From NCBI GenBank assembly GCA_027483895.1, contig JAIXTP010000024.1:62001-126000 (forward strand): a stretch of DNA of 64,000 nt, read 5' to 3'. This document shows positions 27,277-43,800 of this stretch, piece by piece. Position 1 is the first letter of the stretch. Each line of letters begins with the position of its first letter. The DNA comes from Hyphomicrobiales bacterium (GTDB lineage: Bacteria; Pseudomonadota; Alphaproteobacteria; Rhizobiales; Beijerinckiaceae). Both the position numbers and the translations under genes were made by a program. Below the pieces are notes generated by a model. It was not told the origin of the DNA. It searched no databases and worked only from the letters and a program-made list of their open reading frames with translations.

Positions 27277-28101
27277 CTACATCGCGGAATGACGCCGAAG
27301 TTCATCGGCGTCGCGGGGGTGAATGTCGGCGCAGACGCGGGCGCAGAGACCCGGGTCTCGGTCGAAAGCGCGGCCGCCCACCATCACGACGATCCCGCGA
27401 TTCTTGGACGAGCGCCGAACGTCCCGGATGAGATCGGCGAGATCGCCGGCCAGCGCCTCGCGGCTCAGCGCGAAGCCGATCATGTTGAAATGACCGGAGC
27501 GGACATTGTCCACCACTTCGGCGGGGTCGGAGCGGAGCAGGGCGGAGACGTGCCAGCCCTGTTCGCGCAGCAGATCGCCGACCACCAGAATGCCCAGCGT
27601 ATGCTGATCCCCGGGTGCGGGAACGAGCAAGGCCGTACGATCGACCGTCGCGGCATTCCGGCGAGAAGGCTCCGCATGCTCGCCTTCGAGGACCAGTTGC
27701 TCGAGCCTCATCGAGGCGGTGCTGACCGCAGCGAAACCGAGCGCATCTTCCTCCCAGTCGCAACCGAGGCGGCGGGCGGCGGGTGCGACGAGTTCCAGAA
27801 GCACCGAGGTCCATGAGACGCCGCGTCCGCGCACCTCGCGGAGAAAGGCCCGCGGCGGCACGATGTCTTCCTGGCGGATCAATTCGACGAAGCGATCGAT
27901 TTCTTCCGGCGCGATGCGGTCGGGATCGACCCTCGGCGCGTCCGCATAGACGGCGAAGAGCTTCGGGATCGCATTGGTGCGGATGGCGCGGACGAGCTCC
28001 GCGAACCTTTCAGGGCCCGCGACCTGCCGCGGGAAGGACAACGAACCCGAATCGGCAGACGGTTCGGGCCGCAATTCGCGGCCGCGCTCATGCCCAAGCA
28101 T
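27277..28101 (-). CDS. aerR: AerR/PpaA-type cobalamin-binding antirepressor
   Basis: Regulator that in Rhodobacter binds light-sensitive cobalamin and alters CrtJ/PpsR activity. The 274-residue protein has a B12-binding domain with the D-x-H-x-x-G-type motif GDQHTLGILVVGDLLREQGW and a Rossmann-like tail VVMVGGRAFDRDPGL. The N-terminal half, about 130 residues, looks like the SCHIC/AerR helical part with RQEDIVPPRAFLREVRGRGVSW. Start ATG has GGGAGGG six bases upstream. It lies directly upstream of ppsR on the same strand, 71 bases apart, and divergent from bchF. Confidence 0.87.
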   Translation of the reverse strand: MLGHERGRELRPEPSADSGSLSFPRQVAGPERFAELVRAIRTNAIPKLFAVYADAPRVDPDRIAPEEIDRFVELIRQEDIVPPRAFLREVRGRGVSWTSVLLELVAPAARRLGCDWEEDALGFAAVSTASMRLEQLVLEGEHAEPSRRNAATVDRTALLVPAPGDQHTLGILVVGDLLREQGWHVSALLRSDPAEVVDNVRSGHFNMIGFALSREALAGDLADLIRDVRRSSKNRGIVVMVGGRAFDRDPGLCARVCADIHPRDADELRRHSAM

Positions 28102-28254
28102 TCAACCCTCCCACCGTTCGGACTACCGCCGCACGATACGGCGACCCGAAGACGGCCGGAGTTTTTGGTCTTTCCCGGAACCGTAGCTCGACAATAACGC
28201 CGACCGTCCGAACTACAATCGGCAAAAGGGATCATACGCAAAATCGCTGCCGAC

Positions 28255-28288
28255 TGTCCAATGTTTTAGACGTTCAGATAATTTGACA
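28255..28288. promoter_or_regulatory. Tandem, one-mismatch PpsR boxes upstream of bchF
   Basis: Two degenerate operators overlap by two bases: TGT-N12-ACG at 28255-28272 and CGT-N12-ACA at 28271-28288. They lie in the 236-base gap between the divergent aerR and bchF, 50 bases ahead of bchF, in an AT-rich island. The rest of the gap shows no other feature I can support. Confidence 0.55.
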
Positions 28289-28309
28289 CTCTCCTGATTC
28301 AGGCCCTAG

Positions 28310-30115
<1,806 letters not shown>

Positions 30116-30118
30116 GCC

Positions 30119-31658
30119 ATGCAGCTCACGGTCTGGACCTATGAAGGCCCTCCCCATGTCGGCGCGATGCGCGTCTGCACCGGCCTCGAGGACGTGCATT
30201 ACGTCCTCCACGCGCCGCAGGGCGACACTTATGCGGACCTGCTGTTCACGATGATCGAGCGGCGGGACCGTCGCCCGCCGGTGACCTACACGACGTTCCA
30301 GGCCCGCGACCTCGGCCGCGATACCGCGGACATCTTCCGCGCCGCCCTGCTGGACGCCTATGACCGCTTCAAGCCGGCGGCGATGGTGGTGGGCGCGTCC
30401 TGCACCGCCGAACTGCTGCAGGACGACCCGGCGGGCCTCGCGGCCGCGGCCGCTCTCCCGATCCCGGTCTGCCCGGTGGAGCTCCCCTCCTACTCCAAGA
30501 AGGAGAATTGGGGCGCCGCCGAAACCTTTTACCGGCTGGTACGCACGCTGGCGGGCCCCCATGCGCCCGCCCCGGGCACGCCGCGCCCCGCGCGCGCCGC
30601 AGGCGTCCGCCCGAGCTGCAACATTCTCGGCCCGACGGCGCTCGGCTTCCGGCACCGCGACGACGTGATCGAGGTGACCCGCCTTCTCGACCTGCTCGGC
30701 GTCGACGTGGCCGTGACCGCACCCTCGGGCGCCTCGGCCGCCGACCTCGCCCGCCTCGGAGCGGCCGATTTCAACGTCGTGCTCTATCCGGAGATCGCCG
30801 GGAGCGCCGCGCAATGGCTGGAGCGGACCTTCGGACAACCCGCCGTCCGGACCGTGCCGATCGGCGTCGGCGCGACGCGGGACTTCATCGCGGAGGTCGC
30901 CCGGGTGGCGGGGGTCGACGCGTCGGCCGCGCTCGCGGAGGCCGGATCGCGCCTGCCCTGGTACTCTCGCTCGGTCGACTCGACCTATCTGACCGGCAAG
31001 CGGGTGTTCATCTTCGGCGACGCGACGCATGTGCTCGCCGCTGCCCGCATCGCGGAGGAGGAGCTCGGCTTCTCGGTCTGCGGCATCGGCACCTATTCGC
31101 GCGAATTCGCCCGCGACGTCCGCGCCTGCGCGGAGCGCCTCGGGCTCGAGGCATTGATCACCGACGACTATCTCGAAGTCGAAGCGGCGATCGCCGCGCT
31201 GCGCCCCGAACTCGTGCTCGGCACGCAGATGGAGCGCCATGTCGCCAAGCGGCTCGGCGTGCCCTGCTCCGTCATTTCCGCGCCGGTGCATGTGCAGGAC
31301 TTCCCCGCCCGCCATTCGCCGCAATGCGGCTTCGAGGGCGCGAACGTCATTTTCGACGCGTGGGTCCACCCCCTGATGATGGGGCTGGAAGAACATCTGC
31401 TGGGGATGTTCCGCGACGATTTCGAGTTCAAGAACGGCGCCGCACCCTCCCATCTCGGCCATGCGCCGGAAGCCCAGGGCGCCCGTGCCGCCGAGACGGC
31501 GGAGACCGCCGCACCGCAGACCGGGCCGTCATGGTCCGAGGACGCGGAAAAGGAGCTTCGCAAGATCCCCTTCTTCGTGAGGGGCAAGGCCCGCCGGAAC
31601 ACCGAGGCCTTCGCCTCGGAACGTTCCATTCCCGTCATCACCGTGGAGGCGCTCTACG

Positions 31659-31684
<26 letters not shown>
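30119..31684 (+). CDS. bchB: Light-independent protochlorophyllide reductase subunit B
   Basis: NifK-like catalytic subunit of dark-operative protochlorophyllide reductase. The 521-residue protein begins [20 protein letters not shown], with the first half of the cluster site, and has the aspartate-containing [10 protein letters not shown] that in BchB contributes an unusual Asp ligand, plus [12 protein letters not shown]. The C-terminal domain ([21 protein letters not shown]) is the usual PCP_red extension. The end overlaps the likely bchH start by 26 bases. Confidence 0.96.
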
Positions 31685-36258
<4,574 letters not shown>

Positions 36259-36259
<1 letters not shown>

Positions 36260-36954
36260 TGAACGCGCGGGCCTATGAAGAGCGGCGCGACCGCATCACC
36301 GATTATTTCGACCGCACCGCCGTCGATGCGTGGAAGCGCCTGACCTCCGACGCGCCGGTGGGCCGCATCCGTGCGACCGTCCGCGCGGGACGCGACGAGA
36401 TGCGGGCGACCCTTCTCGCTTGGCTGCCGCAGGACCTTTCCGGCCGCCGGATTCTGGACGCGGGCTGCGGCACCGGCGCGCTCGCGGTCGAAGCCGCGCG
36501 ACGCGGCGCCGAAGTCGTCGCGGTGGACGTCTCGCCGACCCTCGTCGACATCGCCCGGGAACGCATGGGCTCGGTCGGCCCGGGCCGGATCGATTTCCGT
36601 GCGGGCGACATGCTCGACCCCGCGCTCGGCCGCTTCGACCACGTCGTGGCCATGGATTCCCTCATCCATTATCCGACCTCCGACGTCGTGCGCATCCTCG
36701 CGGCCTTGGCCGAGCGCACCGCGGACTCGCTCGTCTTCACGGTCGCGCCGCGGACCCCCGCGCTCGCCGCGATGCACGCGGTCGGCCGCCTCTTCCCGCG
36801 CGGGGATCGCGCGCCCGCCATCGAACCGGTGCCGGACGTCGCCTTCCGAACCGCCGTAGCCAGCGAAGACCGATTGTCCCGGTTCGGCTTCAAGCGTACG
36901 GCGCGGATCGCGCGGGGCTTTTACATCTCCCAGGCTTGGGAGCTTGCCCGATGA
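36259..36954 (+). CDS. bchM: Magnesium protoporphyrin IX O-methyltransferase
   Basis: SAM-dependent enzyme that methylates Mg-protoporphyrin IX, giving the substrate of both cyclases (acsF at 40604 and bchE at 56073). The 231-residue protein begins MNARAYEERRDRITDYFDRTA, typical for BchM, and has SAM motif I as ILDAGCGTGALAVEA. Overlaps bchL by one base and lhaA by four, so translation is probably coupled. Confidence 0.95.
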
Positions 36955-38396
36955 TCGGAGGCTTCAACAGGTTCATGGTCGATCGGCTGAGGCGCTCCGG
37001 CACGCGCTTCATGCCCTTCGCCGACGTCGCGACGGCGGAGCTGCCGCTCGTGCGCCTGTTGCGTCTGTCCTTGTTCCAGATCTCGGTCGCGATGGCGGGC
37101 GTGCTGCTCGCGGGCACCCTGAACCGGGTGATGATCGTCGAACTCGAGATCCGCGCGGCGCTGGTCTCCGCCATGGTCGCGTTGCCGATCGTCTTTGCGC
37201 CGTTCCGCGCGCTGATCGGCTTCCGCTCCGATCGGCACAGATCGGCCATCGGCTGGCGGCGCGTGCCCTATGTCTGGTTCGGCGCGATGATCCAGTTCTC
37301 CGGCCTCGCGATCATGCCCTTCGCGCTGCTGCTGCTGTCGCCGGACTCGGAAGCGCCCGCCCAGGTCGGCGTGATCGCCGCCGGGGTCGCCTTCCTGCTC
37401 GTGGGCGCGGGAATGCAGGTGACGCAGACCGCGGGCCTCGCGCTGGCCACCGATCTCGCCAGCGAAGCGCAGCGCCCGCGCGTCGTGGCCCTGATGTATG
37501 TGGTGCTGCTCGCGGGTTCGGTCGCGAGCGCTCTCGTCTTCTCCTTCGCGCTCGACGACTTCACCCCCTCGCGCCTCGTCCGCGTGGTGCAGTCCGCCGC
37601 CCTGCTGACGATCGCGCTCAACATCTTCGCGCTCTGGAAGCAGGAGCCGCGCGATCGCGCCCGCGCCCAAGCGACGGCCGCCGCGCAGACGCCCCCCTTC
37701 CGGGTCGCTTTCGGCCGTTTCGTGCGACGCCCGGGCGCGATGCGTTTCCTCGTGGCCGTGGCGCTCGGCACGCTCGGCTTCAACATGCAGGACATCGTTC
37801 TCGAGCCTTACGGCGGCGAGATCCTCGGCCTCAGCGTCGGCGAGACGACCTTCCTCACGGCCTTCACGGCACTCGGCGGGCTTCTGGCCTTCGCGCTCGC
37901 CGCCCGCGTTCTGGGACGCGGCGCGGAGCCGATGCGGCTCGCGGGCTACGGCGCGCTGATCGGCATCCCGGCCTTCGCCTGCGTCTTCTTCGCAGCGCCC
38001 CTGAACGCGCCCGACCTGTTCCGCTTCGGCACCTTCATGATCGGCTTCGGCAACGGCTTCTTCGCCGTCGGCACGCTGACCGCGGCCATGGGGCTCGAAG
38101 AATCCGACAATGCGGGCCTCGCGCTCGGTGCCTGGGGCGCCGTGCAGGCCACCGCGGCGGGCATCGCGATCTTCGCGGGCGGCGCGCTGCGCGATCTCAC
38201 CTCCGTCGTCGCCGGACCGGAGGGGCTCGGGCCCGTGTTCCGCGGGGCCTCGGCCGGCTACGGCGTCGTCTACCACTTCGAACTGCTGCTTCTGTTCCTC
38301 ACTCTCGTCGTGATCGGTCCGCTCGCGAGCCATGCGCGGCGGAATTCGTCCTCATCCCCGTCGACCGGGTTCGGCCTCGCCGAAATCCCGGGCTGA
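36951..38396 (+). CDS. lhaA: LhaA, PucC-family LH1 assembly membrane protein
   Basis: Membrane protein with about 12 helices that in Rhodobacter (ORF F1696/LhaA) is needed for efficient LH1 assembly upstream of puhA. The 481-residue protein has PucC family stretches GTLNRVMIVELEIRAALVS, GFRSDRHRSAIGWRRVPY and LEPYGGEILGLSVGETT. Its place between bchM and puhA is the standard one. The start overlaps the bchM stop. It is related to the bch2-type gene at 23533. Confidence 0.93.
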   Translation: MIGGFNRFMVDRLRRSGTRFMPFADVATAELPLVRLLRLSLFQISVAMAGVLLAGTLNRVMIVELEIRAALVSAMVALPIVFAPFRALIGFRSDRHRSAIGWRRVPYVWFGAMIQFSGLAIMPFALLLLSPDSEAPAQVGVIAAGVAFLLVGAGMQVTQTAGLALATDLASEAQRPRVVALMYVVLLAGSVASALVFSFALDDFTPSRLVRVVQSAALLTIALNIFALWKQEPRDRARAQATAAAQTPPFRVAFGRFVRRPGAMRFLVAVALGTLGFNMQDIVLEPYGGEILGLSVGETTFLTAFTALGGLLAFALAARVLGRGAEPMRLAGYGALIGIPAFACVFFAAPLNAPDLFRFGTFMIGFGNGFFAVGTLTAAMGLEESDNAGLALGAWGAVQATAAGIAIFAGGALRDLTSVVAGPEGLGPVFRGASAGYGVVYHFELLLLFLTLVVIGPLASHARRNSSSSPSTGFGLAEIPG

Positions 38397-38420
38397 CGAT
38401 CTGCAGAAGGAAGGCGCACC

Positions 38421-39191
38421 ATGGGCCTCGAATTCACGCAATATGTCGATCTCGCTCAGGTCGTTCTGTACCTGTTCTGGGGCTTCTTCGCCGTGCTGAT
38501 CCTGTATCTGCACCGCGAGAGCAAGCGGGAAGGCTATCCGCTGCTCGCCGAGGAGAACCGTCCCGGCGTCTCCATCGTGGGCTTCCCCGGAATGCCCTCG
38601 CCGAAGACCTACAAGCTGTTCCACGGCGGCGAAGTCACCGTGCCGACCCCCGACGGCCGCGGCGACGCCCGGCCGCTCGCGCTGGCGCGTACCGCTCCCT
38701 GGACGGGCGCTCCCTATGTGCCGACCGGCGATCCGATGGCCGACGGCGTCGGCCCGGCCGCCTGGGCCGAGCGTACGGACCATCCGGACCTCACGGTCGA
38801 AGGGCAGGACAAGATCGTGCCCCTGCGCATCGCCCCGGAATTCCACGTCGAGCCGAACGATCCCGACCCGCGCGGCCTGCCGGTGCTGGGCGCGGACGAC
38901 GTCCGGGCCGGCGTGATCTCCGACCTCTGGGTCGACCGCTCCGAGTTCTACTTCCGCTATTACGAAGTGAAGCTCGACGACGGCCGCACGGTGCTTCTGC
39001 CCGTCACCATGGCCCGGATCGAAGGCCGCAAGCAGGTGAAGGTCCGCGCCATCCTCGGCTCGCAGTTCGGCGGCGTGCCGCAGATCAAGAGCCCGGACCG
39101 GATCACCTTCCTCGAGGAAGAGAAGGTCTCGGCCTATTACGGCGGCGGCTATCTCTACGCGACGCCCTCGCGTCAGGAGCCGATCGTATGA
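38421..39191 (+). CDS. puhA: Photosynthetic reaction centre H subunit
   Basis: Single-span subunit that caps the cytoplasmic face of the reaction centre and guides proton delivery to the secondary quinone. The 256-residue protein has one N-terminal helix, LAQVVLYLFWGFFAVLILYL, then the usual cytoplasmic PRC-type barrel domain with LPVLGADDVRAGVISDLWVDR. Preceded by GAAGGA; overlaps puhB by ATGA. Confidence 0.97.
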   Translation: MGLEFTQYVDLAQVVLYLFWGFFAVLILYLHRESKREGYPLLAEENRPGVSIVGFPGMPSPKTYKLFHGGEVTVPTPDGRGDARPLALARTAPWTGAPYVPTGDPMADGVGPAAWAERTDHPDLTVEGQDKIVPLRIAPEFHVEPNDPDPRGLPVLGADDVRAGVISDLWVDRSEFYFRYYEVKLDDGRTVLLPVTMARIEGRKQVKVRAILGSQFGGVPQIKSPDRITFLEEEKVSAYYGGGYLYATPSRQEPIV

Positions 39192-39853
39192 CCCGAGGGC
39201 CGGAAGTCCGCGTCGACGAACTCGTGGCCCGTCTGCCCAAGGGCGAGACGGTGCTGTGGCAGGGGCGCCCCGACCGGGCGGCCCTGGCACGCCGCGTCTT
39301 CCGGGTCCGCGAGGCGGGCTTCTATTTCGGCGCGCTTGCGCTCTGGCGCTTCGCTTCGTCGCTTTACGACGGGTCCTCGGCGCTCGACGCCGCGGGCCAT
39401 GCGCTGTGGATCCTGCCGCTCGCCGCGGCCTGCCTCGCGATCCTCGCCGCCACGGCGGCGGGCTATGCGAAGACCACGCGCTACCTGCTCTCGGACAAGC
39501 GGCTCGTCATGCGCACGGGGATCGCGATGCCGATCACGGTCAACGTGCCGCTCGCCTATGTGGTCGGCGCCGCGGTGGCGCGCCATCCCGACGGGACGGC
39601 CGACGTTCCGCTCGAAATCGATCCCGAGCATCGGATCGCCTGGCTCGTGCTGTGGCCCAGCTCCCGTCCGTGGCGCTTCGCGCGCCCCGCGCCGATGCTG
39701 CGCGGCATCCGCGACGCGGACGCGCTCGTGAGCCATCTCTCGGCCGCGCTCGAAGCCCATCACCGGACCGCAGCGGCGCCCGAGCGTACGAGCGCCCCGA
39801 CGGAGCGCTCGGAACCCGCGACCGGGCACGTGCCCGCCACGGCGGCGGCGTGA
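39188..39853 (+). CDS. puhB: PuhB, reaction-centre assembly membrane protein
   Basis: Assembly factor that helps form the reaction centre; a membrane protein with a PH-like domain. The 221-residue protein has the family opening LPKGETVLWQGRPD, about three hydrophobic segments and the stretch KTTRYLLSDKRLVMRTGIAM followed by VNVPLAYV. Start overlaps the puhA stop; a variable proline/threonine-rich tail follows. Next gene is puhC after 11 bases. Confidence 0.93.
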   Translation: MTRGPEVRVDELVARLPKGETVLWQGRPDRAALARRVFRVREAGFYFGALALWRFASSLYDGSSALDAAGHALWILPLAAACLAILAATAAGYAKTTRYLLSDKRLVMRTGIAMPITVNVPLAYVVGAAVARHPDGTADVPLEIDPEHRIAWLVLWPSSRPWRFARPAPMLRGIRDADALVSHLSAALEAHHRTAAAPERTSAPTERSEPATGHVPATAAA

Positions 39854-39864
39854 GGAGCGAAGCG

Positions 39865-40314
39865 ATGAGCCTCAAAGCCGATCGCCCCTTCCCGAGAGCG
39901 GCACTGATCGCGGGTGCCGGCCTGATGCTGGCCTCGCTCGGCGCCGCAGCGACCGCGCGCCTGACCGACACGGGCGTGACGCGGCTGCCGCCGCTCCCGG
40001 CCGTCGAAAGCCGCTCGATCTCCTTCGCAGACCGGAACGACGGAGCGGTCGTGGTGTCCGACGCCTCCGGCGTCGTCGCCGTGACGCCCTCGGGCGAAGG
40101 CGGGTTCCTGCGCGGCGTGATGCGCGGCTTCGCCCGCGACCGCAAGCAGCGCGGCATCGGCCCCGAAGCGCCCTTCGTGCTGATGCGCCGGACCGACGGG
40201 CGCCTGTCCCTCACCGATCCCTCGACCGAACGCGTGGTCGAACTCGACGCGTTCGGGCCCGCCAATGTCGCCGTCTTCGCGCGACTCCTCACCGCAAGGG
40301 AGACCAAGCCGTGA
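39865..40314 (+). CDS. puhC: PuhC, photosynthetic complex assembly protein
   Basis: Assembly protein with an N-terminal membrane helix, ALIAGAGLMLASLGAAATA, and a small soluble domain expected in the periplasm. The 149-residue protein has the family-like SISFADRNDGAVVVSDA and a conserved GFLRGVMRGFARDR. In Rhodobacter puhC mutants have less LH1 and reaction centre. Its stop overlaps a GTG start of the next gene. Confidence 0.88.
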   Translation: MSLKADRPFPRAALIAGAGLMLASLGAAATARLTDTGVTRLPPLPAVESRSISFADRNDGAVVVSDASGVVAVTPSGEGGFLRGVMRGFARDRKQRGIGPEAPFVLMRRTDGRLSLTDPSTERVVELDAFGPANVAVFARLLTARETKP

Positions 40315-40604
40315 TCACCTCGCGTCTTCTCCGCAAGAGCTTCGACGTGCCCTGCACCGTCGAGATCGAGCACACCGCCAAGAGCCTGCACGCCCATGTC
40401 CATCTCGAAGGCGTGGACATCGAGGCGGGCGACAGCGTGACCGTCCATGACGCGCCCGCCTACGTCCCGTTCGGCGGGACCACCGTCACGCGCTGCACCG
40501 CGACCGTCACGCGCGGAAACCTGTTCGACGCGCTGTGGGCCCATCTGACGGGCTACCGCGACGTGACCGAGCTTTACGAAGTCGGATTCGAGGGGAAAGC
40601 CTGA
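40311..40604 (+). CDS. bciE: Small soluble protein between puhC and acsF, probably BciE
   Basis: A 97-residue soluble protein with a GTG start that overlaps the puhC stop and a stop that overlaps the acsF start. It has no membrane helix; the pattern of alternating residues ([29 protein letters not shown]) suggests a beta-rich fold. In Rhodobacter sphaeroides a small protein encoded just upstream of acsF, BciE, is required by the alphaproteobacterial type of AcsF. Identical position and size suggest this is its counterpart; I cannot confirm it by alignment. Confidence 0.68.
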   Translation: MITSRLLRKSFDVPCTVEIEHTAKSLHAHVHLEGVDIEAGDSVTVHDAPAYVPFGGTTVTRCTATVTRGNLFDALWAHLTGYRDVTELYEVGFEGKA

Positions 40605-41668
40605 TGCTCAGGATCGAAGGCGGCGGCGGCCCCACCCAATCCACGCGGATCGCGCTCGAGGACACGCTCCTCACCCCGCGGTTCTACACGACCGACCACG
40701 AGGCCATGAACCGGCTCGACGTCTCGTCCGTCCGCGACGAATGGGACCGGCTGATGGAGGAGATGGGCGCGGACCCGAACCGCGGCCATTTCCAGAAGAC
40801 CGACGAGTTCAAGATCGACTTCTCCGCGCTCGACCCCGACCTGCGCGAGGAGTTCCACGACTTCCTCGTCTCGTCGCTGACCGCGGAATTCTCGGGCTGC
40901 GTGCTCTATTCCGAGATCAAGAAGCGCATCACCCATCCCGAGATGCGCAAGCTCTTCTCCTACATGACCCGCGACGAGGCGCGCCATGCGGGCTTCATCA
41001 ACGAGGCCTTGAAGGATCTCGGCTTCGGCGTCGACATGACGTTCCTGACGCGGACGAAGAAGTACACCTATTTCAAGCCGAAATTCATCTTCTACGCGAC
41101 CTATCTGTCGGAGAAGATCGGCTACGCCCGCTACATCACGATCTATCGTCACCTCGAGAAGAACCCGGATCAACGCTTCCATCCGATCTTCAAATGGTTC
41201 GAGAAGTGGTGCAACGACGAGTTCCGCCACGGCGAAGCCTTCGCCATGATCATGCGGTCTCAGCCGCATCTCCTCTCCGGCTACAACAAGCTGTGGATCC
41301 GCTTCTTCCTGCTGGCGGTCTTCGCGACGATGTTCTGCCGCGACCATATGCGCCCCCACTTCCACAAGGCCCTGAACATCGACATCACGGACTACGACTA
41401 CCGCGTCTTCCGCGTGACTTCGGAAATCTCGAAGCAGGTTTTCCCCTTCACGCTGGACATCGACAATCCGGAATTCCGCGCGGGCCTCGAACGGCTGCGC
41501 GAGATCTCGGACGCGATCCTCGAGGCGAAGCGCAAGGGCGGCATCGGCGGCTGGATCGAAAGCAAGGTGCTCGCCGCCAAGGCGGCGGTGACCTTCGCCA
41601 AGGTCTATTTCCTTCCCGTGGTCTCCCACGAGCTGCCCGCGCAAGTGCGGCTGCAGCCGGCCTGGTAA
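40604..41668 (+). CDS. acsF: Oxygen-dependent Mg-protoporphyrin IX monomethyl ester cyclase
   Basis: Di-iron monooxygenase that closes the isocyclic ring to make divinyl protochlorophyllide with O2. The 354-residue protein has the carboxylate and histidine ligand motifs expected of AcsF, in [28 protein letters not shown] and [15 protein letters not shown]. Starts inside the stop of the preceding bciE-like gene and is followed by puhE after 10 bases. The genome also has bchE, an oxygen-independent cyclase, at 56073. Confidence 0.95.
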   Translation: MLRIEGGGGPTQSTRIALEDTLLTPRFYTTDHEAMNRLDVSSVRDEWDRLMEEMGADPNRGHFQKTDEFKIDFSALDPDLREEFHDFLVSSLTAEFSGCVLYSEIKKRITHPEMRKLFSYMTRDEARHAGFINEALKDLGFGVDMTFLTRTKKYTYFKPKFIFYATYLSEKIGYARYITIYRHLEKNPDQRFHPIFKWFEKWCNDEFRHGEAFAMIMRSQPHLLSGYNKLWIRFFLLAVFATMFCRDHMRPHFHKALNIDITDYDYRVFRVTSEISKQVFPFTLDIDNPEFRAGLERLREISDAILEAKRKGGIGGWIESKVLAAKAAVTFAKVYFLPVVSHELPAQVRLQPAW

Positions 41669-41678
41669 GGGGAACCGC

Positions 41679-42569
41679 ATGGTCCGGCACGGCTGGCCGA
41701 TCCTGATGGCGATCCTGCTCTGGTGGTCCGCCACCGGGGCGATCCTTTGGCTCGACCGCTTCCGTGCCGGTTCGCGGGGCCGCGTGATGATCGGCGCGAC
41801 CGCGATGCTCGCCCTCGCTCTGGTCGGCTTGCGGCTCTCCGCCCATGACGAATCCCCTTGGGGCGTCCATCTCGCCTTCGTCTCGGCGCTCGCCGTCTGG
41901 GGCTGGAACGAGATCGCCTTTCTCTCGGGCTGCCTCGCGGGCTCGAGCAAGGCGCCCTGCCCGGTCGGCTCGACCGGCTGGAACCGCTTCGGCCGCGGGC
42001 TCGGTGCCGTGGCGCATCACGAGGCCGCGCTGCTTCTGTCGGGGATCGCGGTCGCCGCGCTCTGCGCCGGCGGGCCGAACCGCACGGGCCTCGCCGCCTT
42101 CGCGATCCTGTGGGCGATGCGCGTCAGCGCGAAGCTCAACCTCTTTCTCGGCGTACCCAACGCGCCGCACGACATGCTGCCCGCCCATCTCGCGCATCTC
42201 GGCAGCTTCTTCCGCCGCAGGGCGATGAACCTGCTCTTCCCCGTCTCGGTGACGGCGGCGACCGTGCTCTGCCTGCTCTTGAGCCAGGAAGCGCTGCGCC
42301 CGGACATCACGGATGCCGACGCCGCCTCGGCGACGCTGCTCGCGGCGCTCGCGGCGCTCGGCGTGATCGAGCACTGGTTCCTCGTCTTCCCGTGGCGGGC
42401 CGAAACGCTCTGGGGCTGGGGTCTCCCGGTCGACCCGGCGACGCCCGCTCCGGAACCCCACCCTCTCCATCGCGAGCCGCACGACGGGGCGGCCTTCGAA
42501 GTCTCGATTCCACCGACGGCCTGCGGCGTGAGCCTCTCGACCGTCGGACGTCAGGGAGCCGCATCATGA
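41679..42569 (+). CDS. puhE: PuhE, photosynthetic complex membrane protein
   Basis: Integral membrane protein of the PuhE/DUF3623 family with about seven hydrophobic helices and a hydrophilic proline/histidine-rich tail. Recognisable stretches: [22 protein letters not shown] and [10 protein letters not shown], and the loop [14 protein letters not shown]. In Rhodobacter PuhE modulates bacteriochlorophyll and antenna levels, but its mechanism is not known. The 296-residue gene lies between acsF and hemA and overlaps hemA by four bases. Confidence 0.9.
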   Translation: MVRHGWPILMAILLWWSATGAILWLDRFRAGSRGRVMIGATAMLALALVGLRLSAHDESPWGVHLAFVSALAVWGWNEIAFLSGCLAGSSKAPCPVGSTGWNRFGRGLGAVAHHEAALLLSGIAVAALCAGGPNRTGLAAFAILWAMRVSAKLNLFLGVPNAPHDMLPAHLAHLGSFFRRRAMNLLFPVSVTAATVLCLLLSQEALRPDITDADAASATLLAALAALGVIEHWFLVFPWRAETLWGWGLPVDPATPAPEPHPLHREPHDGAAFEVSIPPTACGVSLSTVGRQGAAS

Positions 42570-43777
42570 ACTACGAGAGCTTCTTCAAGGACCAGCTCGG
42601 CAAGCTGAAGAGTGAGGGCCGCTATCGCTTCTTCACCGACATCGAGCGCCGCGCCGGCGAATTCCCGAAGGCCATGCATCACGGCCCGAACGGCTTGCGC
42701 GAGGTCACGGTCTGGTGCTCGAACGACTATCTCGGCATGGGCCAGCACCCCGCCGTACTCCGAGCGATGCATGAGGCGATCGAGAAGTCCGGCGCGGGCG
42801 CGGGCGGCACGCGCAACATTTCGGGCACGAACCACTACCACGTGCTGCTCGAACGCGAACTCGCCGATCTCCACGCGAAGGAAGCGGCGCTTCTGTTCAC
42901 CTCGGGCTACGTCTCCAACTGGGCGTCCATCTCGACGCTGGCGGCCTCGATGCCCGGCTGCGTGGTGGTGTCGGACGAGGGCAACCACGCCTCGATGATC
43001 GAGGGCCTGCGCCACAGCCGCGCGGAGAAGCGCCTGTTCAAGCACAACGACCCCGCGGATCTGCGGCGCAAACTCGCCGACCTCGACCCGCGGCAGCCGA
43101 AGATCGTGATGTTCGAGAGCGTCTATTCGATGGACGGCGACGTCGCGCCGCTCTCGGACATCTGCGACATCGCGGAAGAATTCGGCGCGCTGACCTATCT
43201 CGACGAGGTCCATGCGGTCGGCCTTTACGGCGCGCGGGGCGGCGGCGTCTCCGAACGCGACGGCGTGCGTGACCGTATCGACGTGATCGAAGGCACGCTC
43301 GGCAAGGCCTTCGGCGTCATGGGCGGCTACATCACGGGCTCCGCCGCGCTTTGCGACTTCGTGCGCAGCTTCGCCTCGGGCTTCATCTTCACCACCTCGC
43401 TGCCGCCCGCTCTGGCGGCCGGCGCCGCCGCGAGCATCCGCCATCTCAAGACGAGTTCGGTGGAGCGCGAGGGACATCAGGAGCGCGTCCGGCAGGTCCG
43501 CGAGCGGCTCGACGCGGCCGGGATCCCGCATCTCCACAATCCCAGCCATATCGTGCCGGTGATGGTGGGCGACGCGGTGCTGTGCAAGCGGATCGGCGAC
43601 GAACTGCTCGACCGCTTCGGCATCTATGTCCAACCGATCAACTACCCGACCGTGCCGCGGGGCACGGAGCGCCTGCGCGTCACCCCGTCGCCCGTGCATA
43701 CGGCGGCCGATGTCGACCACCTCGTCGGGGCGCTGTCCTCGATATGGGCCGATCTCGGTCTGAGAAGCGCGGCCTGA
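42566..43777 (+). CDS. hemA: 5-aminolevulinate synthase
   Basis: PLP enzyme that condenses glycine and succinyl-CoA to 5-aminolevulinate, the first step of tetrapyrrole synthesis (Shemin pathway). The 403-residue protein has [26 protein letters not shown], the aspartate in [14 protein letters not shown] and the PLP lysine in [14 protein letters not shown]. Overlaps the puhE stop, so its expression appears tied to the photosynthesis operon. Another copy elsewhere cannot be excluded. Confidence 0.97.
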   Translation: MNYESFFKDQLGKLKSEGRYRFFTDIERRAGEFPKAMHHGPNGLREVTVWCSNDYLGMGQHPAVLRAMHEAIEKSGAGAGGTRNISGTNHYHVLLERELADLHAKEAALLFTSGYVSNWASISTLAASMPGCVVVSDEGNHASMIEGLRHSRAEKRLFKHNDPADLRRKLADLDPRQPKIVMFESVYSMDGDVAPLSDICDIAEEFGALTYLDEVHAVGLYGARGGGVSERDGVRDRIDVIEGTLGKAFGVMGGYITGSAALCDFVRSFASGFIFTTSLPPALAAGAAASIRHLKTSSVEREGHQERVRQVRERLDAAGIPHLHNPSHIVPVMVGDAVLCKRIGDELLDRFGIYVQPINYPTVPRGTERLRVTPSPVHTAADVDHLVGALSSIWADLGLRSAA

Positions 43778-43800
43778 AGCCCCGGATCGGACCAGCCCCC

